NCBI GenBank assembly: GCA_003512955.1
Contig: DOTG01000044.1
Span: 165,981 to 229,980, forward strand
Source: Marinilabiliales bacterium
GTDB taxonomy: Bacteria; Bacteroidota; Bacteroidia; Bacteroidales; SZUA-534
DNA length: 64,000 bases
Direction of reading: 5' to 3'
Each line of letters starts with the position of its first letter. The first letter of the stretch is position 1. The position numbers and the translations under genes were made by a program. Shown one piece after another: positions 1-9,278 of this stretch. A model generated the notes under the pieces. It saw only the letters and a list, made by a program, of their open reading frames with translations, was not told the origin of the DNA and did no database searches.

Positions 1-49
1 TAATTAACAATGCAGAAACGATGATGGTCGCTTTTTGTCCGGTTTTCAT
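1..49 (-). CDS. N-terminus of an unidentified membrane or secreted protein (partial)
   Basis: A reading frame on the minus strand starts with ATG at 47-49 and runs off the left edge. Only 16 residues are visible, MKTGQKATIIVSALLI, a short basic start followed by a hydrophobic stretch, as in a signal anchor. It begins 12 bp after the stop codon of the REC-PAS protein on the same strand, so it is probably the next gene of that operon. Function cannot be called from this fragment. The start has no visible Shine-Dalgarno sequence, which is normal in Bacteroidota. Confidence 0.45.
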   Translation of the reverse strand, partial: MKTGQKATIIVSALLI

Positions 50-61
50 AGTTTACATTTT

Positions 62-1435
62 TTATGAAGTCAACCCACTATCTATGCCATTTTGGTCAAG
101 AATGTTTTTCAACCTTTTTACTTCCTCTCTCAACTCTGTAATCCGGAACTCTCGGTTGAGCGTAATTTCGTGAAATTTTTCGAGTTCCTGAATTTTTATT
201 TTCAATTCTTTGGTTTGTTCCTTTACTCTTTCTTCCAATTCATTTTTGAGCGATAAAAGTTCATCTTCGCTATTTTTGCGGTCTGTTATATCAATAAAGG
301 ATATAATATTTATACCGCCAATGGGTTCAAATCCAATCTCAAGGCACCGCAAACTGCCGTCTTTGCAGGTAACCATGCTCTCTATCGGGCTGATTTTCGT
401 GTGGGTTTTCATGGCCCTCTCGATAGCAATCTCGCTTTGTTTCCTGATTTTTTCCCGGTATTCCTCATCAGGATAAGCACGTAGCCACCACTCATCAACC
501 GAAGGTATATCGTCAATAGTATATCCTGTAATTTCTTTAAATTTTATATTTGACATTATCCCATTTTGGTTACTGTCGGATACAACAAAACCAACCGGAG
601 CCAATTCAATCAATTTCCGGAACTTTTTTTCGTTTTCTTTCAGGTTTTCTTCAATGGCCTTACGTTCGGTGATATCGGTGGTAGTTCCAATGTAACCAAT
701 AATTTTTCCGCTTTCATCCTTTTGAGGGACAGCTTTCCCGTTTACCCAGGCTATGGTACCATCATTTTTTAAGAACCGGTATTCTGCCACCGAAAATGAA
801 TTATCAGCAACGGCTTGTTTCCATCCTTCAATAATCGGGTTACGATCATCGGGGTGGATGGCATTTAGCCAGCCGGTACCAACGGCTTGTTGGAAATCAA
901 TACCTGCAATTTCGCACCATCTGGGATTTACATAAGTGGTATTGCCGAATGTATCGGTCCTGAAAATTCCGACCGGGACAGTCTCAGAAAGTGACTTGAA
1001 CAACTGTTCGCTTTCTTTGAGCAATTCATTGGCAATTTTATGCTCCTTTGCCACAGCCTTATGCTTAAGAATGGATTTTATGGTTGGTGAAAGACCCCGA
1101 ATGTGTTTGGCTGTTTTAATTACGTAATCGGAGGCGCCCATCTTTATGGCTTGAATCGCAATTTCCTCGGAACCTGTACCTGTTACTATAATTACAGGCA
1201 ATTCCGGATCTTTATTTTTTACAATATCTAATACCCGCAGTCCATCGAAGCCAAGAATGTTAAAATCACTCAGTACCAGATCAAATTCATACTCCAGGAG
1301 ATATTTTTCAAACTTCTCACGGCTATCAGCAGCAATCACTTCATATTCATCCTGCTCTTTCTCCAAAGCATCTTGAATCAATATCCTGTCATGAAAGCTA
1401 TCGTCAACATGTAGTATTCTGATTTTTGGTTTCAT
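62..1435 (-). CDS. Response regulator with two PAS domains and no output kinase
   Basis: Cytoplasmic 457-residue protein. Residues 1-125 are a receiver domain with the acidic pair DD at 11-12, the predicted phosphorylated Asp57 (LVLSDFN) and Lys107. Two PAS domains with PAC-like ends (each closing with a DITDRK/DITERK motif) cover about 140-260 and 265-390. The rest, 395-457, is a heptad-rich coiled coil with no HisKA or HATPase domain. Its tail (REFRITELREEVKRL) closely resembles the end of the dCache/PAS/GAF protein at 6108-9278. The gene lies downstream of the Rcp1-like regulator and YfiR-kinase in the same direction. It could pass phosphorylation or PAS ligand state to another protein through the coiled coil; the partner is unknown. 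Domain calls are firm, the role is inference. Confidence 0.9.
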   Translation of the reverse strand: MKPKIRILHVDDSFHDRILIQDALEKEQDEYEVIAADSREKFEKYLLEYEFDLVLSDFNILGFDGLRVLDIVKNKDPELPVIIVTGTGSEEIAIQAIKMGASDYVIKTAKHIRGLSPTIKSILKHKAVAKEHKIANELLKESEQLFKSLSETVPVGIFRTDTFGNTTYVNPRWCEIAGIDFQQAVGTGWLNAIHPDDRNPIIEGWKQAVADNSFSVAEYRFLKNDGTIAWVNGKAVPQKDESGKIIGYIGTTTDITERKAIEENLKENEKKFRKLIELAPVGFVVSDSNQNGIMSNIKFKEITGYTIDDIPSVDEWWLRAYPDEEYREKIRKQSEIAIERAMKTHTKISPIESMVTCKDGSLRCLEIGFEPIGGINIISFIDITDRKNSEDELLSLKNELEERVKEQTKELKIKIQELEKFHEITLNREFRITELREEVKRLKNILDQNGIDSGLTS

Positions 1436-1528
1436 CCGTAAATAATTTGCATCAATATGAACTGTTTTTTAATAATCGTTTTCTTAACATTCCCTTTTTT
1501 CTAAGCGACTTTGCGTTAATCCTCTATC

Positions 1529-1558
1529 CTCTATTTTTCTGTTCTCTATTTTTCTGTT
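1529..1558. repeat. 15-bp tandem repeat, two copies
   Basis: The unit CTCTATTTTTCTGTT occurs twice in direct succession (1529-1543 and 1544-1558), preceded by a partial copy, in the 166-bp gap between the two response-regulator genes. Similar short repeated phrases sit in other spacers of this window. No function is evident. Confidence 0.6.
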
Positions 1559-1601
1559 TATTTACCACTCAGAAACCCAGAGTCCATGTTTTACTATAGG
1601 G

Positions 1602-2048
1602 TTAAGAATTTTCAGGGGGTTTGATATTTAATGAAAACCAATAATCGTCTATCTTTTTCACTACTTCGGTAAAACCTTCAAACGAAACAGGTTTCAACAG
1701 GTAACTATTTGCCCCAATATCGTAGCTTAGTGCCCGATCGCCCTCTTCCTTCGATGAGGTGAGAATAACAATTGGAATACGTTTCAGTTTTTCGGTGCTT
1801 TTAACCTGTCTTAATACTTCAAAACCATCAATCTTTGGCATCTTCAGATCAAGTAAGATTAGCGCTGGGATGGGAAATTCGTCCCTATTTGCATACTTAT
1901 CTTTACCAAACAGGTAATCAAGTGCTTCCTGACCATTCCTGGCTACATGGATGGTGTTTTTAAGACGGGCTTCTTTGAAAGCATCCAGGGTGAGTATTAC
2001 ATCCATGTGGTTGTCCTCAACTAACAGAATGTGGGCTTCATTTTCCAT
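1602..2048 (-). CDS. Single-domain response regulator (Rcp1-like)
   Basis: A 148-residue stand-alone receiver domain with no DNA-binding or enzymatic output. The acidic pair ED is at 11-12, the predicted phosphoacceptor is Asp67 (LILLDLKMP), the switch Thr is in ILTSS and the conserved Lys is Lys119 (LLKPV). The insertion between beta-2 and beta-3 and overall length match the Rcp1 family, which receives phosphate from phytochrome-type and related histidine kinases. It starts 10 bp after the YfiR-domain histidine kinase at 2059-3954, whose HisKA/HATPase end is of the type paired with such regulators, so that kinase is the likely phosphodonor (inference from adjacency). Downstream targets are unknown. 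Confidence 0.93.
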   Translation of the reverse strand: MENEAHILLVEDNHMDVILTLDAFKEARLKNTIHVARNGQEALDYLFGKDKYANRDEFPIPALILLDLKMPKIDGFEVLRQVKSTEKLKRIPIVILTSSKEEGDRALSYDIGANSYLLKPVSFEGFTEVVKKIDDYWFSLNIKPPENS

Positions 2049-2058
2049 AGTTAAATGT

Positions 2059-3954
2059 TTAATTAGGTTTAGGTAAATTTACATAAAATGTTGTTCCCTG
2101 ATCCACCACCGAATCAACCCAAATGATTCCGTTCAACATGGTTACCGATTTCCGGACTGTGGCAAGGCCGATTCCGGTTCCCGGATAATTATCTTCGCTA
2201 TGTAGCCGTTGAAAGATGTTGAATATTTTTTCCCAATATTCTTTAGGGATGCCGATACCATTGTCGGAAATTTTCAAAGTCACATGTTTGGCATCTTGTT
2301 CAAAGTTTATTTTAATTTCCAGGGGAACATCTGTTCTCCGGTAGGTTATGGCATTATCAATTAAGTTGATGAAGATCTGCTGCAATAAAATCTCGTTGCC
2401 GAGTATTTCCGGTATCTCTTTTTCGACAAAAAATGACGCCTCCACGTTTTCAAGTTTCTGCCTAAAATCGGAATGAATGGTATCAATAACTTTATTGAGT
2501 GAAATAGGGTAAATATCAATGGATTTGCGCCCCAGGCGGGAATATTCAAGCAAATCGTTAATTAAATGCTCCATACGGACACTGGCCTGCACAATATAAT
2601 CCATGTACTGCTGACCCTCGTCGTTCAACGATTCACGGTGCCTTTTCGATAGTATCTGCGAGAACCCGAAAATGGCCCGGAGAGGCGCCCGCAAGTCATG
2701 CGATATGGAGTAACTAAACGACTCCAGTTCCTTGTTTATAGCAGCCAGTTGGGCTGTCCGCTCATTCACACGTGCTTCAAGGGTCTCATTTAATTTCTGG
2801 ATTTCCTGTTCGGCATTTTTACGTTCAATCAGTTCCACCCGCAGTTGTTCATTTACAATATTCAACTCAATTGTTCTTTGGGCCACTTTTAGTTCAAGAT
2901 GTTTGTTGTGGTTTTTCTTAGCACGGTAAGCCATAAAAAGGCTAAGCACTAAAAATACCACCAGTATAATAATTACAACAAACAAATACATAATATTGCG
3001 CTGGCGGTGAATGGTTTGCCCCCTGTCTTCCAGGACTTGTAACTGCGATTGCAATCTTGATTCCTTTATTTCAATTTCTTTTTGAAGCCTCGCCAACTGC
3101 TCCTTACCTTTTTCAAGTTCACTTTTCTGCTTTTTAATGTCCTCTGATAGGAGATGCAAAACCCTTTGCTGTTCTTTTCGTTCTTTAACCAGTAATTCCA
3201 GATCGGCCTGCCGCCTATTTAGCAACAGGCTCTGCGATACAAGTGTTTCCTGTTGTCCCGAAATCTGTTCCGATTGTCTCAGCAAACTATCTTTTGCCAG
3301 TTCGGCCTCTTTTGATTTGTTACTAATCTCCATTTCAAGGGCAACCAAATTGCTTTCGTAAGCCGCCATCTGCTTTTGAAGGGTGAACAGGCTTTTCTGT
3401 CCTTCGCGGTATAATTGAGCTACATCTACTTCGGTTCCACCCACGAAAATAACATCGGGTAAAATGGTTAATTGCTGATTAATGATGTTTGATTTATTGA
3501 TTTCGAATTTGAGCGATCCTTCCTTTAAATCGTAAAAATTTATCATAATAAGCCGCTTATCTTCATATTTATCGCTTACAAGGAGGATGTTGTGGTTTTC
3601 AATCTGGCTATAAATGGAAATTAACTGATCGCTTTTGTCTTGCAATACAAAAACAAGTTGCAAATCAATCATTCCGGTATAATTTGTTGCTGACGAGATT
3701 CGTATGGGTTTGTTTCTTAACCTCCTTGTCTTTGAAAGATTTGTCATTTCACGGATGATGTTTTCATCGTTTCCGATGATGAGAAAATGAAATTCTTTCA
3801 GACTGTCCTCATTTTGCCATTGAATATTTTTTGCAATGCTGTAAATATAAGCACTTATGGCCACAGGCCGCTCAACTTGCTGAGCATTGCTGAATAAACT
3901 TATTGATAAGCAAAATGCCAAAACTACATGATAGAAAATACTCCTATAGTTCAT
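2059..3954 (-). CDS. YfiR-domain histidine kinase with periplasmic coiled coil
   Basis: Membrane histidine kinase of 631 residues. A signal peptide (1-24, ending SNAQ) is followed by a YfiR/DUF4154-like domain at about 28-185, seen in the AYIYSIAKNIQW start and the LKFEIN...ILPDVIF end. A long coiled coil spans about 190-320, one transmembrane helix about 323-345, a second coiled coil 350-405, then HisKA with His419 (SISHDLRAP) and a HATPase domain with N box (LIDNAI), G1 (DNGIGIP) and G2 (GTGIGLA). YfiR is normally a separate periplasmic protein that restrains a partner membrane enzyme, so here the regulator appears to be built into its kinase. The gene lies between a TonB-dependent receptor and an Rcp1-like regulator, its likely phosphoacceptor. 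The YfiR call rests on pattern recognition, the kinase call is certain. Confidence 0.88.
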   Translation of the reverse strand: MNYRSIFYHVVLAFCLSISLFSNAQQVERPVAISAYIYSIAKNIQWQNEDSLKEFHFLIIGNDENIIREMTNLSKTRRLRNKPIRISSATNYTGMIDLQLVFVLQDKSDQLISIYSQIENHNILLVSDKYEDKRLIMINFYDLKEGSLKFEINKSNIINQQLTILPDVIFVGGTEVDVAQLYREGQKSLFTLQKQMAAYESNLVALEMEISNKSKEAELAKDSLLRQSEQISGQQETLVSQSLLLNRRQADLELLVKERKEQQRVLHLLSEDIKKQKSELEKGKEQLARLQKEIEIKESRLQSQLQVLEDRGQTIHRQRNIMYLFVVIIILVVFLVLSLFMAYRAKKNHNKHLELKVAQRTIELNIVNEQLRVELIERKNAEQEIQKLNETLEARVNERTAQLAAINKELESFSYSISHDLRAPLRAIFGFSQILSKRHRESLNDEGQQYMDYIVQASVRMEHLINDLLEYSRLGRKSIDIYPISLNKVIDTIHSDFRQKLENVEASFFVEKEIPEILGNEILLQQIFINLIDNAITYRRTDVPLEIKINFEQDAKHVTLKISDNGIGIPKEYWEKIFNIFQRLHSEDNYPGTGIGLATVRKSVTMLNGIIWVDSVVDQGTTFYVNLPKPN

Positions 3955-4095
3955 ACTCTTAAGGTATCAAGTGAGTTAACATTAACCGGGAGCGTACTGG
4001 TTATTTTACTATAAAAAATGAATCCGTAAAAACCAAAAATACGCTTATATTACTAATAACCAATTAGAAAGAACCTAAAAAAAGTATATTCAATA

Positions 4096-6111
4096 TTATT
4101 TAAAAGTATAACCTATCGTTAAGAGTACCGTCCGTTGCGGTTGCCTATACCTGTCGGGCTCCCTATTCGATGGGTGATAATATTCTTTGTCAAAAATGTT
4201 TTTAACCAGTAGTTGCGCTGAAAAGTTTTTATAATCCAACAAAGAGAACGTTCCATGAAATACAAGGCAAGGATCGATATATATGCTGTTTGTTGTTGCT
4301 ATAACTTTGTAATTTTCACGCTCCCCAATATAATTTGCCCTAAGGTTAAGTTTTACATATTGGTTTATGGAATAGGTAATACTGGCATTCGCCGTATGTT
4401 TGCTAATCTCGGGGATTGGGTGTTCCAGTTCATCACGGCTTTGATTAAAGGTATAGTTCCATTGCGATTTGAATTTACCTGCAATATATTTTACATTCAA
4501 TTCAAAACCATTTGTTTCTATTTTACCACGGTTCACCCAACGGTAGCTTTCATCTAAAAATTCTTTTTTAATGGCCTCATTCAAAATGTTTTTATACCCA
4601 ATAAACGCAATGTCAAAGTTAGTTGTTGGCGAAACCTGGATGGCTGCTTCAAAGGAGCGCATTTTTTCGGGGAGCAAACCACTGTTTCCCAAACCATCGG
4701 TATAATCCCACGGTTTGGGCGCCCTGAATGCATCGGCAGCCGATACGCGGAAAAGATAGATGCCCGGACTATAGCTCAATCCCAGACGTGGTGTCAGAAC
4801 TTGATCATAAACACTGCTGTGGTCGAAACGTATGCCCCCTGAAAGAAAAAGGTTTTTCATCAGGGTTATATGAGGTTCGGCAAAAACGCTTACCAAATAA
4901 TTATTTAACATATTGGGCTTCCTCGGTTTTGCGGGTTTTTGATCCTGCGAACCGCTATAAGAAACGGAAAACCGCTCGGCTAACCGTTCATATTCCAAAG
5001 TCACTCCACTTACCACCGAAAAATCCGATGTTACCTGATATTCAATCAAATTGTCGATCCCGGTTAAATTATTGGGCCGGTAATACCCTATCTGGGCCGT
5101 GTCGGTAACATATTGTATGGAATTATTCAAAACCGTGGCATTCCGGTTATACAAAGTCAAGGAGTATTCTGTTTTATTCGTAAGGTTTTTTTTATATTTC
5201 AAGTAATTATTTATGAACCGGATATTCCATAGCGTTCCGTAATCCCGATAAATAGTCCCTACTGACTTTATGTTGGTGGAAGTAGATGATTGCTTTTGTA
5301 GGAAGTTTGTCCCAAACACAAAATCTTTGGCCTTGATTTTCAAATCGAAGGAATAATCGTTTTCAAAGTTTTCCATCCGGTCCGTCCAGTTAAAATCACC
5401 GGCTTTTCCTCTTAAATCAGCTTTATCTGTTTTTTTTGCCATTCCCGACACGCTAATTCCAAAAGTATTGGATTTGTTAAGGTAGGTTGATGTAAAGTTG
5501 CCCAGAAAGGTATTAAAGTTTCCGGCCAATACATTTGCCTCCGCTTTATTTTCGGTAGGATTTTTAGTAATAATATTAATAATACCGGTGATAGCATTGG
5601 TTCCGTATGCCACTGAAGAAGGACCATAAATAACCTCAACACGTTCCACATTTGAAAGGTTGTATTGGCCGCCGGCATAAAATCCCCCGGAATTCAGCTC
5701 GTTAACCTGAATACCATCAATAAGTACCAATATGTAGTTATTCTGATTGGGTACGCCGCGCTGAAAAACGTAGCTGTTGAAACCCATGATATTCCGGAAC
5801 TGGAACCCGGGCAGTACCGACAGAGCCTCTTCCAAAGTAAAATACCCATTCTCCTTAATCTGTTCAGCAGTAATTACATAAATGGTGCTTGGAACTTCCT
5901 TTATATTTTGTGAGACTTTACTAGCGGTCACAATTTTTAATTTTGCCAACTGGGTTAAATCCAGATCATAGATATTAGTGGTATCACTCTGCGGGAATGC
6001 TTTATTGACACTGAGGCATAAAAATATCAATAACATCTGCCAGATGGTTTTATATATTGTATTTACGCGCATCAATTTCATACAAAAAGATTGGGTTGCC
6101 GGTATTATCAA
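4096..6111 (-). CDS. TonB-dependent outer membrane receptor
   Basis: A 671-residue beta-barrel receptor. After a signal peptide ending near AFPQ comes a plug domain at about 60-180 (PSTIYVITAEQI, the LPGFQFR and GVPNQNNYILVLIDG motifs, VERVEVIYGPSSVAYG), then the barrel to a C-terminal aromatic strand ending in TIGYTFK. It lacks the carboxypeptidase-like N-terminal extension of SusC proteins and no SusD gene is adjacent, so it belongs to the iron/cobalamin/sensory-type receptors rather than a polysaccharide utilisation locus. Its start codon overlaps the stop of the upstream sensor by 4 bp. An internal Met at residue 11 (position 6081) would give a more typical signal peptide. Ligand unknown; the signalling neighbours suggest it senses or delivers a ligand to this pathway. 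Confidence 0.93.
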   Translation of the reverse strand: MIIPATQSFCMKLMRVNTIYKTIWQMLLIFLCLSVNKAFPQSDTTNIYDLDLTQLAKLKIVTASKVSQNIKEVPSTIYVITAEQIKENGYFTLEEALSVLPGFQFRNIMGFNSYVFQRGVPNQNNYILVLIDGIQVNELNSGGFYAGGQYNLSNVERVEVIYGPSSVAYGTNAITGIINIITKNPTENKAEANVLAGNFNTFLGNFTSTYLNKSNTFGISVSGMAKKTDKADLRGKAGDFNWTDRMENFENDYSFDLKIKAKDFVFGTNFLQKQSSTSTNIKSVGTIYRDYGTLWNIRFINNYLKYKKNLTNKTEYSLTLYNRNATVLNNSIQYVTDTAQIGYYRPNNLTGIDNLIEYQVTSDFSVVSGVTLEYERLAERFSVSYSGSQDQKPAKPRKPNMLNNYLVSVFAEPHITLMKNLFLSGGIRFDHSSVYDQVLTPRLGLSYSPGIYLFRVSAADAFRAPKPWDYTDGLGNSGLLPEKMRSFEAAIQVSPTTNFDIAFIGYKNILNEAIKKEFLDESYRWVNRGKIETNGFELNVKYIAGKFKSQWNYTFNQSRDELEHPIPEISKHTANASITYSINQYVKLNLRANYIGERENYKVIATTNSIYIDPCLVFHGTFSLLDYKNFSAQLLVKNIFDKEYYHPSNREPDRYRQPQRTVLLTIGYTFK

Positions 6112-9100
6112 CTTTTCTGATCAATACTGTTCAACCGTTTTATCTCATCCTTAAGTTCCTTCATCCGCAGTTCACGGTCAATGGTAGCTTCACGGAACCG
6201 TTGTAACTCATTCACCTGTTCCTGGAGTTCCTTTGTTTTTTCTTTTACTTTATTTTCCAGTTCTTCATAAAGCTTAATGTTTTCATACACTCTGGCGGTA
6301 GCATCGGCAAGTGTTTGAATTAACTTAACTTCATCATCGGTAGGTACATGTTGCCTGCTCCAATAATTACCTATGGTTCCAAAGGGTTTTGATGTATTTA
6401 TAGGAACCATTACCAAACTTTTTACAAATGTTGATTTGTATGCTTCTAAATGTATTCTATCGTCAGCAAAAATATCCGGAATAACGGCTGGTTTCTTGTT
6501 AAGCATGGTCCATCCGCATATACATTCTGCTATGGGGAATTTTTTCCCCTTCCAAAGCGGGGATATTGAATTTTCATCAACATAAAAGCAGGAATTGCCA
6601 TCGCGTAATACAAAGGTGCATCCGTCGGAACCTACCAATTTACGTGCCGATGCAGTTATAATCTGTTGAACCTCTGCAATGGATTGAGCAGAAGTTAACT
6701 GGTTGAGGGTAAAAATTAAAAAGTTTAACTTGTTATTCAGGGTTAAAATTTCTTCTTTATCCAATTTTTGTTCTGTTACATCCCAAACTGTTGATATTAC
6801 CATATTTTTATCAGGCAACGGGATGTTTCGGGCAGTAATGTAGCGGGTATCCTCCCCCTTTCGGGTAATCGGGACTTCGGTCCAGTTCATCCGCTCAGGA
6901 TCGTTACTGTCCATATCGGAAAGAACCTTTTCCTTTATCTGCTTCCGGAACTCAACATCTTCGTAAACAGCATCCCAAAAAGCATCGGGGTTTTCAAGGT
7001 CTTCTTTAGTAATTCTATAGAACTTAACAAAATTGTCGTTCACAAATTCAAATTCAACAGCAGGAGTAATGGAGTTTACTGCAAGGCCGATTGGTAAATT
7101 TTTAATGATTGAATATATAAATGCCCTACTCTTGATAAGCTCACTTTCGTTCTGCTTTAATAAAGTTATCTCCGTTGATACACCGCATATTCCGCTCACC
7201 TGGCAATCGGAATTAAATAAGGGGAACTTTGTTGAAATAAAGTAACGTAAACCAGAACTATCTTCCAGAACCTCTTCTCCCTCAATTTTATCCTTTTTAT
7301 TCATTACTTCAACATCCATCCGCCTGAAATTCCTGCCAATTTCTCCGGGGAAAAGCTGTTCATCGGTATTCCCAATGACTACATCGCGCGATAATCCTGT
7401 TACCTTTTCCCATTTCCTGTTAACCAATTCATATTTCCCATCAATATCCTTAACATAAATTAAAGCCCCGCTATTCTCGATCAGGTCCTGCAAAAAGCGT
7501 TTTTGAGCGATGAGCTCAAGGGAGGCTTTTTTACGCTCTGTAATATCCACCGAAAGTATAAAAACCCCTTCGGGGATGGATTGAATACTTAACTTGAACC
7601 AGCCACTTTTTCCATCAGGAAAAACAAACTCGTTTTCCATCTGATATGGGATTTTATCATCAAGGCACTTTTTTATTTGCCGGAATACCTCTGTTTGTTC
7701 AATCCCAGGCCACATGTCCATGTATCTTTTGCCCATTAGCTCCTCTTTTGGCCGCTTGTTATGAATTTCGGCTGCACGGTTGATGTAAACATATTCCCAA
7801 TCCCGGTTAAGAATTTGGCACCCTTCGAGCATGTTATCCAGGGTAGAATGGAACCGTTCTTCTTTTTTTATTAATTCTTTCTGTTGTTCGCGTTCCTCGG
7901 TTTGATCGCGGAAAACCATAACCACTCCCACGATATTCCCGTTCCTGTTTTTAATAGGGGCCCCGCTGTCGGCAATGGGTAGTTCGTTTCCATTTTTCGA
8001 AATCAACAAGGTATGATTGGCTAAACCCACCACCAATCCTTTTTTAAGAACTTTTATGACCGGGCTTTCGACTTTGTTCCGGGTATCTTCATTAATAATT
8101 TGGAAAACTTCTTCCAACATCCTTCCCCGGGCATCATTTTCCTTCCAACCCGTTAGTTTCTCGGCAACCGGATTTAGCTGCTTCACCCTTCCAAGTTTAT
8201 CGGTAGTAATTACTCCATCGCCAATGCTGTACAAGGTCGCACGGAATTCCTCCTGCGATTCGTGCAGTTCAATCCTTTTCAGGTAAAGCTCTTTATAAAT
8301 GTTCCGTTGCCGGTAGTGATAAAACCAGGCAATTGCAAGCGAGACCAATAATATAAGCCCAAGCGTAATGGTGAAAATAAACACCGCTTTTTGATAAAGT
8401 TCCTTGTAAATCTCAGCCAAGTCCACTTTTGATACCATATACCACGGGGAATCAGGGACTTTTCTTACATCGGCTAAAACTTTGTGCCCTCTGTAATCCA
8501 CACCTTCAAAAACCCCTTCAGAACCTAAAACCGCCTGAATTGCCGGAGTCTCTTTATTTGTTAATGGCAGATACATGGTTAAAGGAGCATTGGTGCTATG
8601 GCGGACGGGGTTAATAAATAAAACACTGTCGCCTTCCTTCCTGATAATAAGCGTTTCGGCTGTTCTGCTGAGTAACGGCCATTCCTGCAAATAAGGGAAA
8701 AGAAACATGTTGGGATTGATTTGAAACACCAGTGTTGCCACAATATTCTTAGATTCATCCATAACAGGGGCTACAATTTCAAAATGAATCTTATGATGTA
8801 TTTTACACGTGTAAAAATCCTGGATGGTGATAACCTTATCCTGAACCGCTTTTTTGGCAGACCTGATTGAGTAATCGTCAATTCTTACTACTTCTTTATT
8901 AACACTGAACAATAAATTACCATTTTCAGATAGTAAAAAAATATTCTCGTAACGCGAATTGGTCATAATCCGCAGTAAAGAACTACGCAGTTGTTCATCT
9001 GCCTGTTCTGTTTGTTTGCCTTTAACAATAGCTACTATATTATGAATGTCGGGTAAATTTGTGGAGAAAAAGCGGGCCTCGGATAACCGCTCCTGCCGCC

Positions 9101-9278
9101 AGTTAACCAGATGGTTCACTTTAAGTTTAGCAACCGCGCTCAGTTCTTCATATTTTTGTCTTGAAACCAGTTTCTTTTCATACTTATAATAGTAATAGCC
9201 ACCAATACTGACCAATAAAGAAAGAAAAACGATAATTAAAAAGTAGCGGTAACTAAATGATTTAACAACAGTTTTCAT
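6108..9278 (-). CDS. dCache/multi-PAS/GAF sensor protein lacking a kinase domain
   Basis: A 1056-residue membrane sensor. A transmembrane helix (about 12-30) leads to a periplasmic dCache-type domain (about 35-300) and a second helix (about 300-325). Inside the cell follow four PAS domains (roughly 345-465, 475-585, 590-710, 715-840; several end in DITERK/DVTEQK-like motifs) and a GAF domain (about 855-1000). The protein ends in a coiled coil (1005-1056) with REX-RMKELKDEIKRL character, nearly the same as the tail of the protein at 62-1435, and there is no HisKA or HATPase region. It is first in the operon and overlaps the receptor gene by 4 bp. It probably signals by protein contact through its tail. 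Domain boundaries are approximate. Confidence 0.88.
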   Translation of the reverse strand: MKTVVKSFSYRYFLIIVFLSLLVSIGGYYYYKYEKKLVSRQKYEELSAVAKLKVNHLVNWRQERLSEARFFSTNLPDIHNIVAIVKGKQTEQADEQLRSSLLRIMTNSRYENIFLLSENGNLLFSVNKEVVRIDDYSIRSAKKAVQDKVITIQDFYTCKIHHKIHFEIVAPVMDESKNIVATLVFQINPNMFLFPYLQEWPLLSRTAETLIIRKEGDSVLFINPVRHSTNAPLTMYLPLTNKETPAIQAVLGSEGVFEGVDYRGHKVLADVRKVPDSPWYMVSKVDLAEIYKELYQKAVFIFTITLGLILLVSLAIAWFYHYRQRNIYKELYLKRIELHESQEEFRATLYSIGDGVITTDKLGRVKQLNPVAEKLTGWKENDARGRMLEEVFQIINEDTRNKVESPVIKVLKKGLVVGLANHTLLISKNGNELPIADSGAPIKNRNGNIVGVVMVFRDQTEEREQQKELIKKEERFHSTLDNMLEGCQILNRDWEYVYINRAAEIHNKRPKEELMGKRYMDMWPGIEQTEVFRQIKKCLDDKIPYQMENEFVFPDGKSGWFKLSIQSIPEGVFILSVDITERKKASLELIAQKRFLQDLIENSGALIYVKDIDGKYELVNRKWEKVTGLSRDVVIGNTDEQLFPGEIGRNFRRMDVEVMNKKDKIEGEEVLEDSSGLRYFISTKFPLFNSDCQVSGICGVSTEITLLKQNESELIKSRAFIYSIIKNLPIGLAVNSITPAVEFEFVNDNFVKFYRITKEDLENPDAFWDAVYEDVEFRKQIKEKVLSDMDSNDPERMNWTEVPITRKGEDTRYITARNIPLPDKNMVISTVWDVTEQKLDKEEILTLNNKLNFLIFTLNQLTSAQSIAEVQQIITASARKLVGSDGCTFVLRDGNSCFYVDENSISPLWKGKKFPIAECICGWTMLNKKPAVIPDIFADDRIHLEAYKSTFVKSLVMVPINTSKPFGTIGNYWSRQHVPTDDEVKLIQTLADATARVYENIKLYEELENKVKEKTKELQEQVNELQRFREATIDRELRMKELKDEIKRLNSIDQKS

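Noticed and set aside
4096..6111. SusC-type receptor of a polysaccharide utilisation locus
   Set aside because: No carboxypeptidase-like extension and no SusD gene next to it.
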